From Chelonobacter sp050613185 (GTDB lineage: Bacteria > Pseudomonadota > Gammaproteobacteria > Enterobacterales > Pasteurellaceae), in contig NZ_CP192511.1 of assembly GCF_050613185.1 (NCBI RefSeq), positions 2,356,001 to 2,420,000 of the forward strand: a DNA stretch of 64,000 nucleotides, given 5' to 3'. Positions 16,879 through 25,431 of the stretch are shown here, in pieces. The notes below the pieces were generated by a model. That model did no database searches and was not told where the DNA came from. It saw only the letters and a program-made list of their open reading frames with translations. How positions within the stretch are numbered: position 1 is the stretch's first letter; every line of letters begins with the position of its first letter. Made by a program: the position numbers and the translations under genes.

Positions 16879-17766
16879 TTAGTGGTGTTGTCGGATATGT
16901 TCGATGATCCAATTGATAAACGAAACGGTCTGTATTTTATCCGAATAATTCGGATGATACACCACATAAAATGATTTTGGATCGGTCACATCGGTGAAAA
17001 AGACCTCTTTCAGCGAGCCGTCATTGATATATTGCTGTGCCAGAATCTTGTTTGCCAAGACCACCCCTTGCCCATGCAATGCGGCTTGTAACGCCATAAA
17101 CGTATGGCTGAACACCGAGCCGTGTTGAATATTGAGATTGTCCAACTGCAAATGTGCCGCCATCCGCTGCCAATTTTCGCGGGTGTGGATATGCAGTAAA
17201 TTGTGTTGCGACAAATCGGTTAAGTTTTGCAACGGCTTATGCTGTAGCAGTTTCGGGGCGGCCAAAATGGACAAACACCCCTCCAATAAACGCTGGCTTT
17301 TTAGCCCGCGCCAATCGCCTTTACCATAAAAAATCGCGACATCCGCATCGGCGAGAATATCGCTTTCATCATAATCGAAACCCTGAATATTCACTTCAAT
17401 CGCCGGATATAACCGATTAAATTCGCTCAGTTGCGGCACCAACCAAGCCAAACCAAAGGTTTGCGGCACTTTGATGGTCAGTTCCAGATCATGCTGACTG
17501 TTTCTGAGTTGATCCGTTACTTCCGCCAAGCGGCGTAAAATCACTTTGATTTCATGAAAATAAGCACTGCCCTGTTCGGTCAGCTCCAAGGCGCGGTTTT
17601 TACGGATAAACAGCGCATTGCCTAAGAAATCTTCCAATAATTTAATTTGGTGGCTGATAGCGGCTTGGGTAACAAACAGTTCATCTGCAGCCTTGGTGAA
17701 ACTTAAATGACGGGCGGCCGATTCGAACGCTTTAAGTGCATTTAACGGGGGCAAACGTTTATGCAT
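16879..17766 (-). CDS. gcvA: LysR-type regulator of glycine cleavage and GcvB
   Basis: 295-residue transcription factor. N-terminal winged helix (LNALKAFESAARHLSFTKAADELFVTQ) followed by the substrate-binding LysR domain. The opening MHKRLPPLNALKAFE is characteristic of GcvA. In E. coli GcvA controls the gcv operon and the divergently encoded small RNA GcvB; here too a GcvB-like RNA is transcribed divergently just upstream, supporting the name over other LysR members. A perfect 9-bp inverted repeat in the shared promoter region is a likely operator. Confidence 0.93.
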   Translation of the reverse strand: MHKRLPPLNALKAFESAARHLSFTKAADELFVTQAAISHQIKLLEDFLGNALFIRKNRALELTEQGSAYFHEIKVILRRLAEVTDQLRNSQHDLELTIKVPQTFGLAWLVPQLSEFNRLYPAIEVNIQGFDYDESDILADADVAIFYGKGDWRGLKSQRLLEGCLSILAAPKLLQHKPLQNLTDLSQHNLLHIHTRENWQRMAAHLQLDNLNIQHGSVFSHTFMALQAALHGQGVVLANKILAQQYINDGSLKEVFFTDVTDPKSFYVVYHPNYSDKIQTVSFINWIIEHIRQHH

Positions 17767-17787
17767 GACATATCCTGTCGTTAAAAT

Positions 17788-17808
17788 CGCATAAATAAAA
17801 TTTATGCG
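17788..17808. promoter_or_regulatory. Inverted repeat in the gcvA-gcvB promoter region
   Basis: Perfect palindrome CGCATAAAT - AAA - ATTTATGCG, 22 bp upstream of the gcvA start and about 25 bp upstream of the inferred GcvB start. Position and symmetry suit a LysR-type operator (GcvA, self-repression and gcvB activation). Not matched to a published site. Confidence 0.55.
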
Positions 17809-17832
17809 AACGATAAAAAAATATAAATTGTT

Positions 17833-18004
17833 ACTCGTGACGGCAAAACCTAAAATGGTCGCATTGCTTAAGCAACATGGTGTTGTTTTTAAGTATGATG
17901 TTGTGTTTTATCTAGTTCACTAGATTTGAGTTTTACTGTTAACTTCCTGTATATTTTAAAACCCATTTGGTTTATCGGCCACTCAATCCTTGAGTGGCTT
18001 TTTT
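17833..18004 (+). ncRNA. gcvB: GcvB small regulatory RNA
   Basis: About 172-nt Hfq-dependent sRNA that represses amino acid and peptide transporter mRNAs in enterics. Evidence: divergent from gcvA; a G/U-rich single-stranded target-binding region (GATGTTGTGTTTT at 17897-17909, matching R1 of E. coli GcvB); the conserved block ACTTCCTGTATATTT (17942-17956; E. coli has ACTTCCTGTACATTT); and a strong terminator GCCACTCAA / TTGAGTGGC plus six T at 17978-18004. A TATAAA at 17822-17827 suits a -10 box. The exact 5' end is inferred. Confidence 0.85.
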
Positions 18005-18105
18005 CTGCCGCTTATTCTAACATAAACCTGCATTTTTTATCCTATCTTCCGGCCGATTGTTATGTTAAATTTTCAGCCAATTCATTTTTGCAGGGAAAAT
18101 CAGTT

Positions 18106-18540
18106 ATGAGTTCTGAAAACCAAAGTCAATCTATTATTTGGCAGTTAAAAAACCTGACGTTAAGCCTTAACAAATCCCTTGATCAACTGTTACAGCAAGA
18201 AGGCTTGACCCTCTCGCAAGCGCGGGTTTTGTTGTTGCTTTTTAGCGAAAATGGGCAAAATCAAAGCAGCTTGATGAAGCAGCTGCAAATTGAATCCTCC
18301 TCGATGACCAAAATTATTGATCTGTTGGAACGGAAAAATTTTATTGTGCGCAAAGACAACCCCCGTGATGCGCGGCGCAAAAATATTTTTCTGACTAAAC
18401 AGGGACAACATAAAGAACAAGCAATTCACCAGTTGTTACAACAATTTGAAGCGACGCTGCTCGCCGCCCTGTCTGCGAGTGAAACGCAACAACTGCAACG
18501 CTTGCTGCAAAAATTCAGCCCGAAATCAATTAATGATTGA
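18106..18540 (+). CDS. MarR-family transcriptional regulator
   Basis: 144 residues from the ATG at 18106, preceded by CAGGGAA at about 8 nt. Winged-helix MarR fold: LTLSQARVLLLLFSENGQNQSSLMKQLQIESSSMTKIIDLLERK is the recognition region, and the wing has DNPRDARRKNIFLT, the usual DxRxxRxxLT pattern. The frame stays open 60 codons further upstream but that part crosses the GcvB RNA and its terminator, so it is not coding. Target genes are unknown; the next gene, ilvE, begins 72 bp downstream. Confidence 0.88.
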   Translation: MSSENQSQSIIWQLKNLTLSLNKSLDQLLQQEGLTLSQARVLLLLFSENGQNQSSLMKQLQIESSSMTKIIDLLERKNFIVRKDNPRDARRKNIFLTKQGQHKEQAIHQLLQQFEATLLAALSASETQQLQRLLQKFSPKSIND

Positions 18541-18612
18541 TTTGACGTAAAAATAGGATAAAAATGACGGATATTTTTATCTAAAGCAAAGAAATAAGAG
18601 TAAGGAAAAACA

Positions 18613-19632
18613 ATGAGTGATGTTTTATTAGATTGGGAAAATTTAGGCTTTGGCTATATCAAAACCGATTTCCGTTATATTTCCCACTGGAAAGACGGTA
18701 AATGGGACGGCGGCAAACTGACTACCGATAATGTGCTGCATATCAGCGAAGGCTCAACCGCACTTCACTATGGGCAACAATGTTTTGAGGGGTTGAAAGC
18801 CTACCGTTGTAAAGACGGCAGTATTAACCTGTTCCGTCCTGACGAAAATGCCAAGCGCATGCAACGCAGCTGCCAACGTTTATTAATGCCGCAAGTGCCG
18901 GTGGAGATGTTTGTCGATGCCTGTAAACAAGTGGTTAAAGCCAATGAAAAGTTTGTCGGTCCTTACGGCAGCGGCGCAACCTTGTATTTGCGTCCGTTTT
19001 TAATCGGCGTGGGCGATAATGTTGGTGTACACGCCGCCCCGGAATACATTTTCTCGATTTTTTGCTGTCCGGTCGGCGCCTATTTCAAAGGCGGGATGAA
19101 ACCGACTAACTTCATTATTTCCGAATATGATCGCGCTGCGCCGCAAGGCACCGGGGCAGCCAAAGTCGGCGGTAATTATGCCGCCAGCTTGCTGCCGGGC
19201 AAAGAGGCAAAAGAACGCAACTTCGGCGATTGTATCTATCTTGATCCGAAAACCCACACCAAAATCGAAGAAGTCGGCTCGGCGAATTTCTTCGGTATCA
19301 CCAAAGACAACCAATTTGTTACCCCACTGTCACCATCGATTTTACCAAGTATCACCAAATACTCACTGCTCTATTTGGCAGAACAACGTTTGGGCTTGAA
19401 AGCGGTTGAAGGCGATGTGTATATTGATAAATTAGATGAGTTTATCGAAGCCGGGGCTTGCGGCACGGCGGCGGTCATCACTCCGATTGGTGGCATTCAA
19501 AACGGTGATGATTTTCATGTATTCTACTCCGAAACCGAAGTCGGACCGGTGACTAAAAAACTCTATGCGGAACTGACCGGCATTCAATTCGGTGATGTAG
19601 CCGCGCCGGAAGGTTGGATTGTCAAAGTCTGA
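18613..19632 (+). CDS. ilvE: Branched-chain amino acid aminotransferase
   Basis: PLP enzyme for the last step of Ile, Val and Leu synthesis. 339 residues, of the long (BCAT type II) form that resembles the eukaryotic and H. influenzae enzyme rather than E. coli IlvE. The PLP lysine is Lys184 in GAAKVGGNYAAS; other signatures are LHYGQQCFEGLKAYR and EVGSANFF. Strong AAGGAAA site 7 bp upstream of the ATG. Terminated by an inverted USS pair. Confidence 0.95.
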   Translation: MSDVLLDWENLGFGYIKTDFRYISHWKDGKWDGGKLTTDNVLHISEGSTALHYGQQCFEGLKAYRCKDGSINLFRPDENAKRMQRSCQRLLMPQVPVEMFVDACKQVVKANEKFVGPYGSGATLYLRPFLIGVGDNVGVHAAPEYIFSIFCCPVGAYFKGGMKPTNFIISEYDRAAPQGTGAAKVGGNYAASLLPGKEAKERNFGDCIYLDPKTHTKIEEVGSANFFGITKDNQFVTPLSPSILPSITKYSLLYLAEQRLGLKAVEGDVYIDKLDEFIEAGACGTAAVITPIGGIQNGDDFHVFYSETEVGPVTKKLYAELTGIQFGDVAAPEGWIVKV

Positions 19633-19652
19633 CTGCCAATAGTTGTCTAAGC

Positions 19653-19697
19653 AACCGCACTTTGGCTGTTCAAAATAAGCCAAGTGCGGTTTTTTTA
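19653..19697 (+). terminator. USS-pair terminator after ilvE
   Basis: Arms starting AACCGCACTT and ending AAGTGCGGTT enclose a 10-nt loop (with an internal GGCT / AGCC extension) and are followed by seven T. Typical Pasteurellaceae uptake-signal terminator. Confidence 0.9.
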
Positions 19698-19948
19698 TAT
19701 TAAAAAATAAAAATCAATTGGTTTTATTTTTCCACTTTAAAAATCTATATTTGTTTCAATTCTGTTTAATTAGATGATGATTTTCTCACATCGTTCATGG
19801 TTATTTTTCGTATTTGTTAAAAATAATGCAATCTTTTATCAGAAATACCAAATCCGAGTTAATTTAGATTGACCGCCTTTCCTATTTTTTGTTATATCTA
19901 TCACAGTTTCTAAATTTTAAAATTGACTTTCTGAATAAGGAATAAACT

Positions 19949-22591
19949 ATGATTCAGCAATACAGTGAAATGCGCAATAATATCAGTATGCTCGGACGGT
20001 TTTTAGGCGAAACCATCAGTGATGCGCAAGGCAGCGATATTCTCGATTTGATCGAAAATATCCGTGTTCTTTCGCGTGATTCGCGCGCCGGCAACGACAA
20101 AGCGCGCCAAGCGTTGCTCGATACCCTCGCAACGATTTCCAATGACAATATTATTCCGGTGGCGCGTGCGTTCAGCCATTTCTTGAATCTGACCAATATT
20201 GCCGAACAATACCAAACCATTTCACGCCACCATGACGACGCAAATTCCAGCCAGCGCTCGATTGGCAGCTTGTTCAGTAAGCTCAAACAGCACGGTATCA
20301 AACAAGAACAGGTGCTAAGTGCGGTCGATAATCTGTTGATCGAGTTGGTGTTGACGGCTCACCCGACCGAAGTCACCCGCCGTTCACTGACTCATAAACA
20401 CGTTGAAATCAATAAATGCCTAAGCAAATTGGAGCATTCCGATTTGACCGTGAAAGAGCGCACCGCAATCGAACGCCGTTTGTTGCAACTGATTGCCGAG
20501 GCATGGCACACCAATGAGATCCGTACGCAGCGCCCGACTCCGTTTGAAGAGGCAAAATGGGGCTATTCGGTGATTGAAAACAGCTTATGGAAAGCCGTGC
20601 CGATGTTTTTGCGTCAACTCAACGACAGCACCCGCGACTATCTGGATTTCACCCTGCCGGTCGATTTTACCCCGGTCAAATTTTCTTCATGGATGGGCGG
20701 CGATCGTGATGGTAACCCGTTTGTCACCAGCGCCGTCACCCGCAATGTGTTGAATTTGGCGCGCGCCAAAGCCGCCGAGTTGTTTTTGGAAGACATTAAG
20801 CTGTTATCCGATGAACTTTCAATGGTGGAAGCGACCGAGGAGTTCAAAGCCAAATACGGCGAACACCAAGAACCGTATCGCTATATCGTCAAAGATCTGC
20901 GTACCAAATTAAAAGCGACGCAAAATCACTACAATGACTTATTGGCGGATAGACAGCCGAGAACCACAATCGACCAGATTATCACCAAAAACGAGCAACT
21001 TTGGCAACCGCTGTTCGATTGCTACACGTCCCTTTCCAACTGCGGAATGCGGATTATCGCCAACGGCTTATTGTTAGATACCTTACGCCGTATCCGCTGC
21101 TTTGGCGTGACCCTGTCACAGTTGGATATTCGCCAAGAAAGCACCCGTCACAGCATGGCGATTGCCGAAGTGACCCGTTATATCGGTTTGGGGGATTATG
21201 CGCAATGGAACGAAGCCGACAAACAAGCGTTTTTGATTCGCGAACTCAATTCGCGTCGTCCGTTGATTCCGATTGAATGGTCGCCAAGTGCGGAAACCAA
21301 AGAGATTTTAGACACCTGCAAAGTGGTGGCGGAACAAAACGAAGGCGTGATTTCGGCTTATGTCATTTCTATGGCGAAGTCAGCTTCTGACGTGTTGGCC
21401 GTTCACTTATTATTGAAAGAAGCCGGCTGCAATAAGAATATCCCGGTCGTGCCATTGTTTGAAACGCTGGAAGATTTAGACAATTCCGAAGCTGTGATGG
21501 AAGAACTGTTTAATGTCGGTTGGTATCGCGGTTTTATTAAAAATAAACAAATGGTGATGATCGGCTACTCCGATTCCGCCAAAGACGCGGGCATGATGGC
21601 CGCCTCTTGGGCGCAATACCGCGCGCAAGAAGCGTTAGTGAATTTGTGTGAAAAATTGCATATCGAATTGACGCTGTTCCACGGTCGTGGCGGCACAATC
21701 GGCCGCGGCGGCGCTCCGGCGCACGCGGCGTTATTGTCACAACCGCCTAAATCACTGAAAAACGGTCTGCGTGTGACCGAACAAGGCGAGATGATTCGCT
21801 TTAAACTCGGCTTGCCGCAAGTGGCGGTCGGCAGTTTGGAGTTGTATGCCAGCGCAATTTTGGAAGCCAATTTACTGCCGCCGCCGGAACCGAAAGCCGA
21901 ATGGCGCGGCATTATGGATGATTTATCCCGGCTCTCTTGTGAGATTTATCGCGGCACTGTGCGCGAACAGCCGGATTTTGTGCCCTATTTCCGCTCTGCG
22001 ACACCGGAACAGGAATTGTCGCGCCTGCCGTTAGGCTCGCGTCCGGCAAAACGCAACCCGAAAGGTGGGGTTGAAAGTCTGCGTGCGATTCCGTGGATTT
22101 TCGCTTGGATGCAAAACCGCTTAATGTTGCCGGCATGGTTGGGCGCCGGCGCCTCGATTCAAACGTTGCTGAATAACGGCAAAAGTGCGGTGGTGGAAGA
22201 AATGTGCCAAGGCTGGCCGTTCTTTTCTACCCGTATCGGCATGTTGGAAATGGTGTTCAGTAAAACCGATTTATGGTTAGCCGAATATTACGATCAACGT
22301 TTAGTCGAACCGCACTTATGGGCTTTGGGGCAAGAATTACGCCAACAATTGCAAGCCGATGTCAAAACCCTGCTTGACTTATCGCATAAAGATCAATTGA
22401 TGGACGATTTGCCATGGGTTGCACAGTCTATTGCCCTGCGCAACGTTTACACCGATCCGTTGAATTTATTGCAAGTGGAACTGTTACATCGCCTGCGCCA
22501 ACAGCCGGAAGAACAGCAAGATTCGCACTTAAATCAAGCTTTAATGATCACCATCACCGGGATCGCGGCAGGAATGCGCAATACCGGTTAA
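19949..22591 (+). CDS. ppc: Phosphoenolpyruvate carboxylase
   Basis: Carboxylates PEP to oxaloacetate, the anaplerotic entry that feeds the reductive succinate branch in Pasteurellaceae. 880 residues (E. coli 883). Visible motifs: catalytic His in VLTAHPTEVTRRS, FHGRGGTIGRGGAPAH for bicarbonate/PEP binding, and the C-terminal GSRPAKRNPKGGVESLRAI. An AAGGAATAAACT precedes the ATG. The 250 bp upstream is AT-rich with no gene and presumably holds the promoter. Confidence 0.97.
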   Translation: MIQQYSEMRNNISMLGRFLGETISDAQGSDILDLIENIRVLSRDSRAGNDKARQALLDTLATISNDNIIPVARAFSHFLNLTNIAEQYQTISRHHDDANSSQRSIGSLFSKLKQHGIKQEQVLSAVDNLLIELVLTAHPTEVTRRSLTHKHVEINKCLSKLEHSDLTVKERTAIERRLLQLIAEAWHTNEIRTQRPTPFEEAKWGYSVIENSLWKAVPMFLRQLNDSTRDYLDFTLPVDFTPVKFSSWMGGDRDGNPFVTSAVTRNVLNLARAKAAELFLEDIKLLSDELSMVEATEEFKAKYGEHQEPYRYIVKDLRTKLKATQNHYNDLLADRQPRTTIDQIITKNEQLWQPLFDCYTSLSNCGMRIIANGLLLDTLRRIRCFGVTLSQLDIRQESTRHSMAIAEVTRYIGLGDYAQWNEADKQAFLIRELNSRRPLIPIEWSPSAETKEILDTCKVVAEQNEGVISAYVISMAKSASDVLAVHLLLKEAGCNKNIPVVPLFETLEDLDNSEAVMEELFNVGWYRGFIKNKQMVMIGYSDSAKDAGMMAASWAQYRAQEALVNLCEKLHIELTLFHGRGGTIGRGGAPAHAALLSQPPKSLKNGLRVTEQGEMIRFKLGLPQVAVGSLELYASAILEANLLPPPEPKAEWRGIMDDLSRLSCEIYRGTVREQPDFVPYFRSATPEQELSRLPLGSRPAKRNPKGGVESLRAIPWIFAWMQNRLMLPAWLGAGASIQTLLNNGKSAVVEEMCQGWPFFSTRIGMLEMVFSKTDLWLAEYYDQRLVEPHLWALGQELRQQLQADVKTLLDLSHKDQLMDDLPWVAQSIALRNVYTDPLNLLQVELLHRLRQQPEEQQDSHLNQALMITITGIAAGMRNTG

Positions 22592-22608
22592 TCATACCGT
22601 AACCGATA

Positions 22609-22643
22609 ATGCCCTTGTTATCTTGATAGCAGGGGTATTTTTT
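22609..22643 (+). terminator. Terminator after ppc
   Basis: A long stem ATGCCCTTGTTATC / GATAGCAGGGGTAT (14 bp including G-U pairs) followed by seven T. Right after it, an inverted USS pair (22648-22704) lies before the next gene. Confidence 0.8.
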
Positions 22644-22726
22644 TATAAAAGTGCGGTTACCCGTTGGTTTCCCGCGCAGAAACAGGTATGCTAACCGCAC
22701 TTTGCTTACCCTTTGAGGAATAAATA

Positions 22727-23041
22727 ATGACAACCAAACGTGATCCCGATAATGCGATTGATACCGCCTATGATATTTTTTTGGAAATGGCGGAGGAAAA
22801 CCTCGACCCGGCGGATATTTTGTTGTTTAACCTGCAATTCGAAGAACGCGGAGCGGTGGAAATGGTGGAAACCGCCGACAATTGGGATGAAGAAATCGGC
22901 GTGTTAATCGATCCGGAAGCCTATGCCGAAGTCTGGGTCGGATTGGTGAATGATAAAGACGAAATGGACGATATTTTCGCCAAAGTCTTGATTTCGCACG
23001 ATATGGAAAATCCGGAATATCATATTGTGTGGAAAGAATAG
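22727..23041 (+). CDS. DUF440 protein, putative dsDNA mimic (HI1450/YciU family)
   Basis: 104 residues, highly acidic (many Asp and Glu, very few basic residues). The sequence DPDNAIDTAYDIFLEMAEENLDPADI and the C-terminal DMENPEYHIVWKE match the DUF440 family. The H. influenzae member HI1450 is a structurally characterised acidic protein proposed to mimic double-stranded DNA. A TGAGGAAT site is 7 bp before the ATG. Confidence 0.9.
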   Translation: MTTKRDPDNAIDTAYDIFLEMAEENLDPADILLFNLQFEERGAVEMVETADNWDEEIGVLIDPEAYAEVWVGLVNDKDEMDDIFAKVLISHDMENPEYHIVWKE

Positions 23042-23059
23042 TGCGACAAGCGCCGAACG

Positions 23060-23127
23060 CCATTTCCCTCCCTCCCCATTTTTCCTAACGAAAAGCGGTA
23101 TTTCCTCCGTACACGGAAGGAGAGAAA
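23060..23127. repeat. Degenerate palindromic element between DUF440 and bioD
   Basis: The stretch holds TTTCCCTCCCTCC and then an imperfect hairpin TTTCCTCCGTACACGGAA followed by GGAGAGAAA. It shares the CTCCGTA-ACGG core and CCCTCC tracts with the perfect 34-bp palindrome at 26895-26928, and like it sits between two convergent genes. Possibly a decayed copy of a dispersed REP-like or bidirectional terminator element. Confidence 0.5.
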
Positions 23128-23133
23128 TCAAAG

Positions 23134-23859
23134 CTAGCGCATGGTCTGCAAATAACTTAAGCGCTCAATGTTATTCATAAAATGCGCTAGATCCTGTTTT
23201 TCCGGCTGATGTAAATAGGGAATTTGCCCCAATAACGGTGCGTCGATTTTACTGGAAAGCAACTCGATAATCGCACTGTAATTACTCAAACCGGGATTAA
23301 TCCGATTTGCCACCCAACCGATTAACGGCACTCCGCTCTTTTCAATCGCTTGCGCTGTCAACAACGCATGATTAATACAGCCCTCTTTAATTCCGACCAC
23401 CAATACCACCGGCATTTTATGCTCGGCAACCCAATCGGAAAAATCCAAAGTGCGGTTAATCGGTGTCAGCCAACCAAAAGTGCCTTCCACCAAAACGGTT
23501 TGATAGCGCGATGTCAATCGCCGCAAATCGCTATTGATTTTTTCGATTTGAATCACCTGCGGCTGCTCCAAGAACTCATTCAAACCCGGCTCTTGTTCCA
23601 ACGGCATGGTATAACTGTTGATGTCATGATATTGCAACGGTTCGGTGCAACTTTCCAATAACGTCAGTACATCGCCGTTCTGTTTATCGTTTTGTTCTGT
23701 CGGCGCATCGAGATAGGGATGATAACCTCCGTCACCGCAGGCAATCGGCTTATAGCCGACAATTTGGCAACGTTGCTTTTGCAATGCCTGGATAATCGCC
23801 CTGCTTGCCACGGTTTTACCGACACCGGTATCGGTGCCGGTTACAAAAAAACAACTCAT
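23134..23859 (-). CDS. bioD: Dethiobiotin synthetase
   Basis: ATP-dependent closure of the ureido ring in biotin synthesis. 241 residues (usual about 225-240). P-loop GTDTGVGKTVASRA, the substrate-binding Lys in YKPIACG, and VVGIKEGCINHALLTAQAI at the later switch-like region. Stands alone here, without bioA/B/F/C. H. influenzae carries two bioD genes, so a second copy elsewhere is possible. Confidence 0.93.
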   Translation of the reverse strand: MSCFFVTGTDTGVGKTVASRAIIQALQKQRCQIVGYKPIACGDGGYHPYLDAPTEQNDKQNGDVLTLLESCTEPLQYHDINSYTMPLEQEPGLNEFLEQPQVIQIEKINSDLRRLTSRYQTVLVEGTFGWLTPINRTLDFSDWVAEHKMPVVLVVGIKEGCINHALLTAQAIEKSGVPLIGWVANRINPGLSNYSAIIELLSSKIDAPLLGQIPYLHQPEKQDLAHFMNNIERLSYLQTMR

Positions 23860-23965
23860 AATTTTCCCTCGACATTCGTAGTACGGGGAAAATTTTAAGC
23901 AAAAATGAAAAGCAATTTATTGAGCTAACACAAGTTTTTAGCAAATAATTAACAGGCGCCGCCAA

Positions 23966-25171
23966 TTATCGAACAATATCGGCAAATAATTCGCCGTTGT
24001 ACAGTTGTTGTTTAATCGCCGATGACGCGATTTCCGGGTCATTCCAGCTAAATTTAGAGGTGATAATCTCCACCTGCTGCTCGTCCGATAGCAGCGCATC
24101 TTGCAATTTCAACGCCAAACGCTGTAAAAACAGATCTTTGACCGACAATAACCGGGTGTTGATCATGATTTTTTCCGAGGCAAAAATATTGGTCAGATAC
24201 ATCAACAAGTACGACACATTGTCTGCCAGATGGTGAATAATCTTAATCGCCGCCGGATTTTCCTGCTGCGCCTGTTCGCATAAAAACTGAATTTTGTTTT
24301 CATCATTCGGCAACTCGTTTGGCAACAATAAATCAACCAGTTGATAAATCGCTTTATTGCTGACCTGATTATACAGATAGTGCCGCTCGACTTCCGGCAC
24401 ATCAAATGCAATTTGATCGCTGAGTTCACTGATTTTCGGCAACGACACTTTATCGATATTCATCCGTTTCTGTTTTTCGTTCTTAATCATCTTGCCTTCG
24501 CTGAGCACACTGATATTAATCGCATCGTCAAACTGCAAGAAAATCACATTATTACTGTTAATCGCATTGCCTAAGTGGCTTTCGGCGAAAGTCCACATCG
24601 CAAAGTGTTCCGCCACGATAATCGGAAATTTGAAATGCTGCTGTAACATGTCCTGCAACTCAGGATTCAACTCTTCAGCCCCAAGGTAAACCCGTTTTTC
24701 AAATTTATCGACTCGTCCGAGAATACACAACGAACACGCCAAAATATGCTGTGCCGCTTCATTGTGCTGTTTTAAGAAACCGTTAATCGCCGAGCCGATA
24801 AACTCATCCAATACCACCCGTTTATCCAACGGGCAGTGTTGCACCTGCAACTGCTTTCCATTGAGCTCGCATAAGCTGATATCCAAACTTTTTTCACTCA
24901 GCGTGACAGCCAAATATTGCCAATAAAATGGCGACAAGCAGATCCCGACCGCCGGACGCCCGCGCACGATAGTATTTTGCACCGCTCTTTCAATCACAAA
25001 ATGGCAATTGATCAATTCTCTGGTCAAATTGGTAATACTCGCGGGCGCAAAACCTGAAATCTTGGAAAGATCAATTCTTGAAATTAATTCAAATTGCTCG
25101 ATCAGGCGGTAAACTGCACCTAAATGCTGCAAATTGACCCGATTTGCACCTTCTTGTTTTATTTTTGGCAT
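23966..25171 (-). CDS. Mlc/NagC-like ROK-family regulator lacking the zinc motif
   Basis: 401 residues. N-terminal winged helix GAVYRLIEQFELISRIDLSKISGFAPASITNLTRELI matches Mlc/NagC, and RGRPAVGI fits Mlc best. The C-terminal part follows the ROK fold, but the usual zinc-binding CxCGxxGCxE motif is missing: the corresponding region runs ISELSDQIAFDVPEVERHYL without Cys. E. coli Mlc and NagC repress sugar uptake genes; here target and effector are unknown. The AT-rich 260-bp gap to asnS holds the divergent promoters. Confidence 0.82.
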   Translation of the reverse strand: MPKIKQEGANRVNLQHLGAVYRLIEQFELISRIDLSKISGFAPASITNLTRELINCHFVIERAVQNTIVRGRPAVGICLSPFYWQYLAVTLSEKSLDISLCELNGKQLQVQHCPLDKRVVLDEFIGSAINGFLKQHNEAAQHILACSLCILGRVDKFEKRVYLGAEELNPELQDMLQQHFKFPIIVAEHFAMWTFAESHLGNAINSNNVIFLQFDDAINISVLSEGKMIKNEKQKRMNIDKVSLPKISELSDQIAFDVPEVERHYLYNQVSNKAIYQLVDLLLPNELPNDENKIQFLCEQAQQENPAAIKIIHHLADNVSYLLMYLTNIFASEKIMINTRLLSVKDLFLQRLALKLQDALLSDEQQVEIITSKFSWNDPEIASSAIKQQLYNGELFADIVR

Positions 25172-25431
25172 AAGTTCTTCTCTTGTGTTGTCATCTATTG
25201 CCGATAAGAATATTTTCGATAGCCTCTTATTATACGCATTTATTTATTTAATTACAATAAGATATTATCAAATATGCTAATCAGCTCACGATTTCGACAT
25301 AATATTTTTCTCAAATAAATATTATCTAACCATTCGGCGGAAAATCGGTTATTTCCATTCAAATCGTTGTATTTTGGCTTGGAATCAGTAAACTAGACGC
25401 ACTTTTTATATTTGTCTAATTTGAGGAAAAA

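Noticed and set aside
17926..18105. N-terminal extension of the MarR gene
   Set aside because: It lies over the GcvB RNA and its terminator, and the ATG at 18106 has a ribosome site and begins the family domain.
22648..22704. Inverted USS pair between ppc and DUF440 as a second terminator
   Set aside because: The spacing is about 30 nt and no T-run follows; the real terminator is at 22609-22643. It is probably just two uptake signals.
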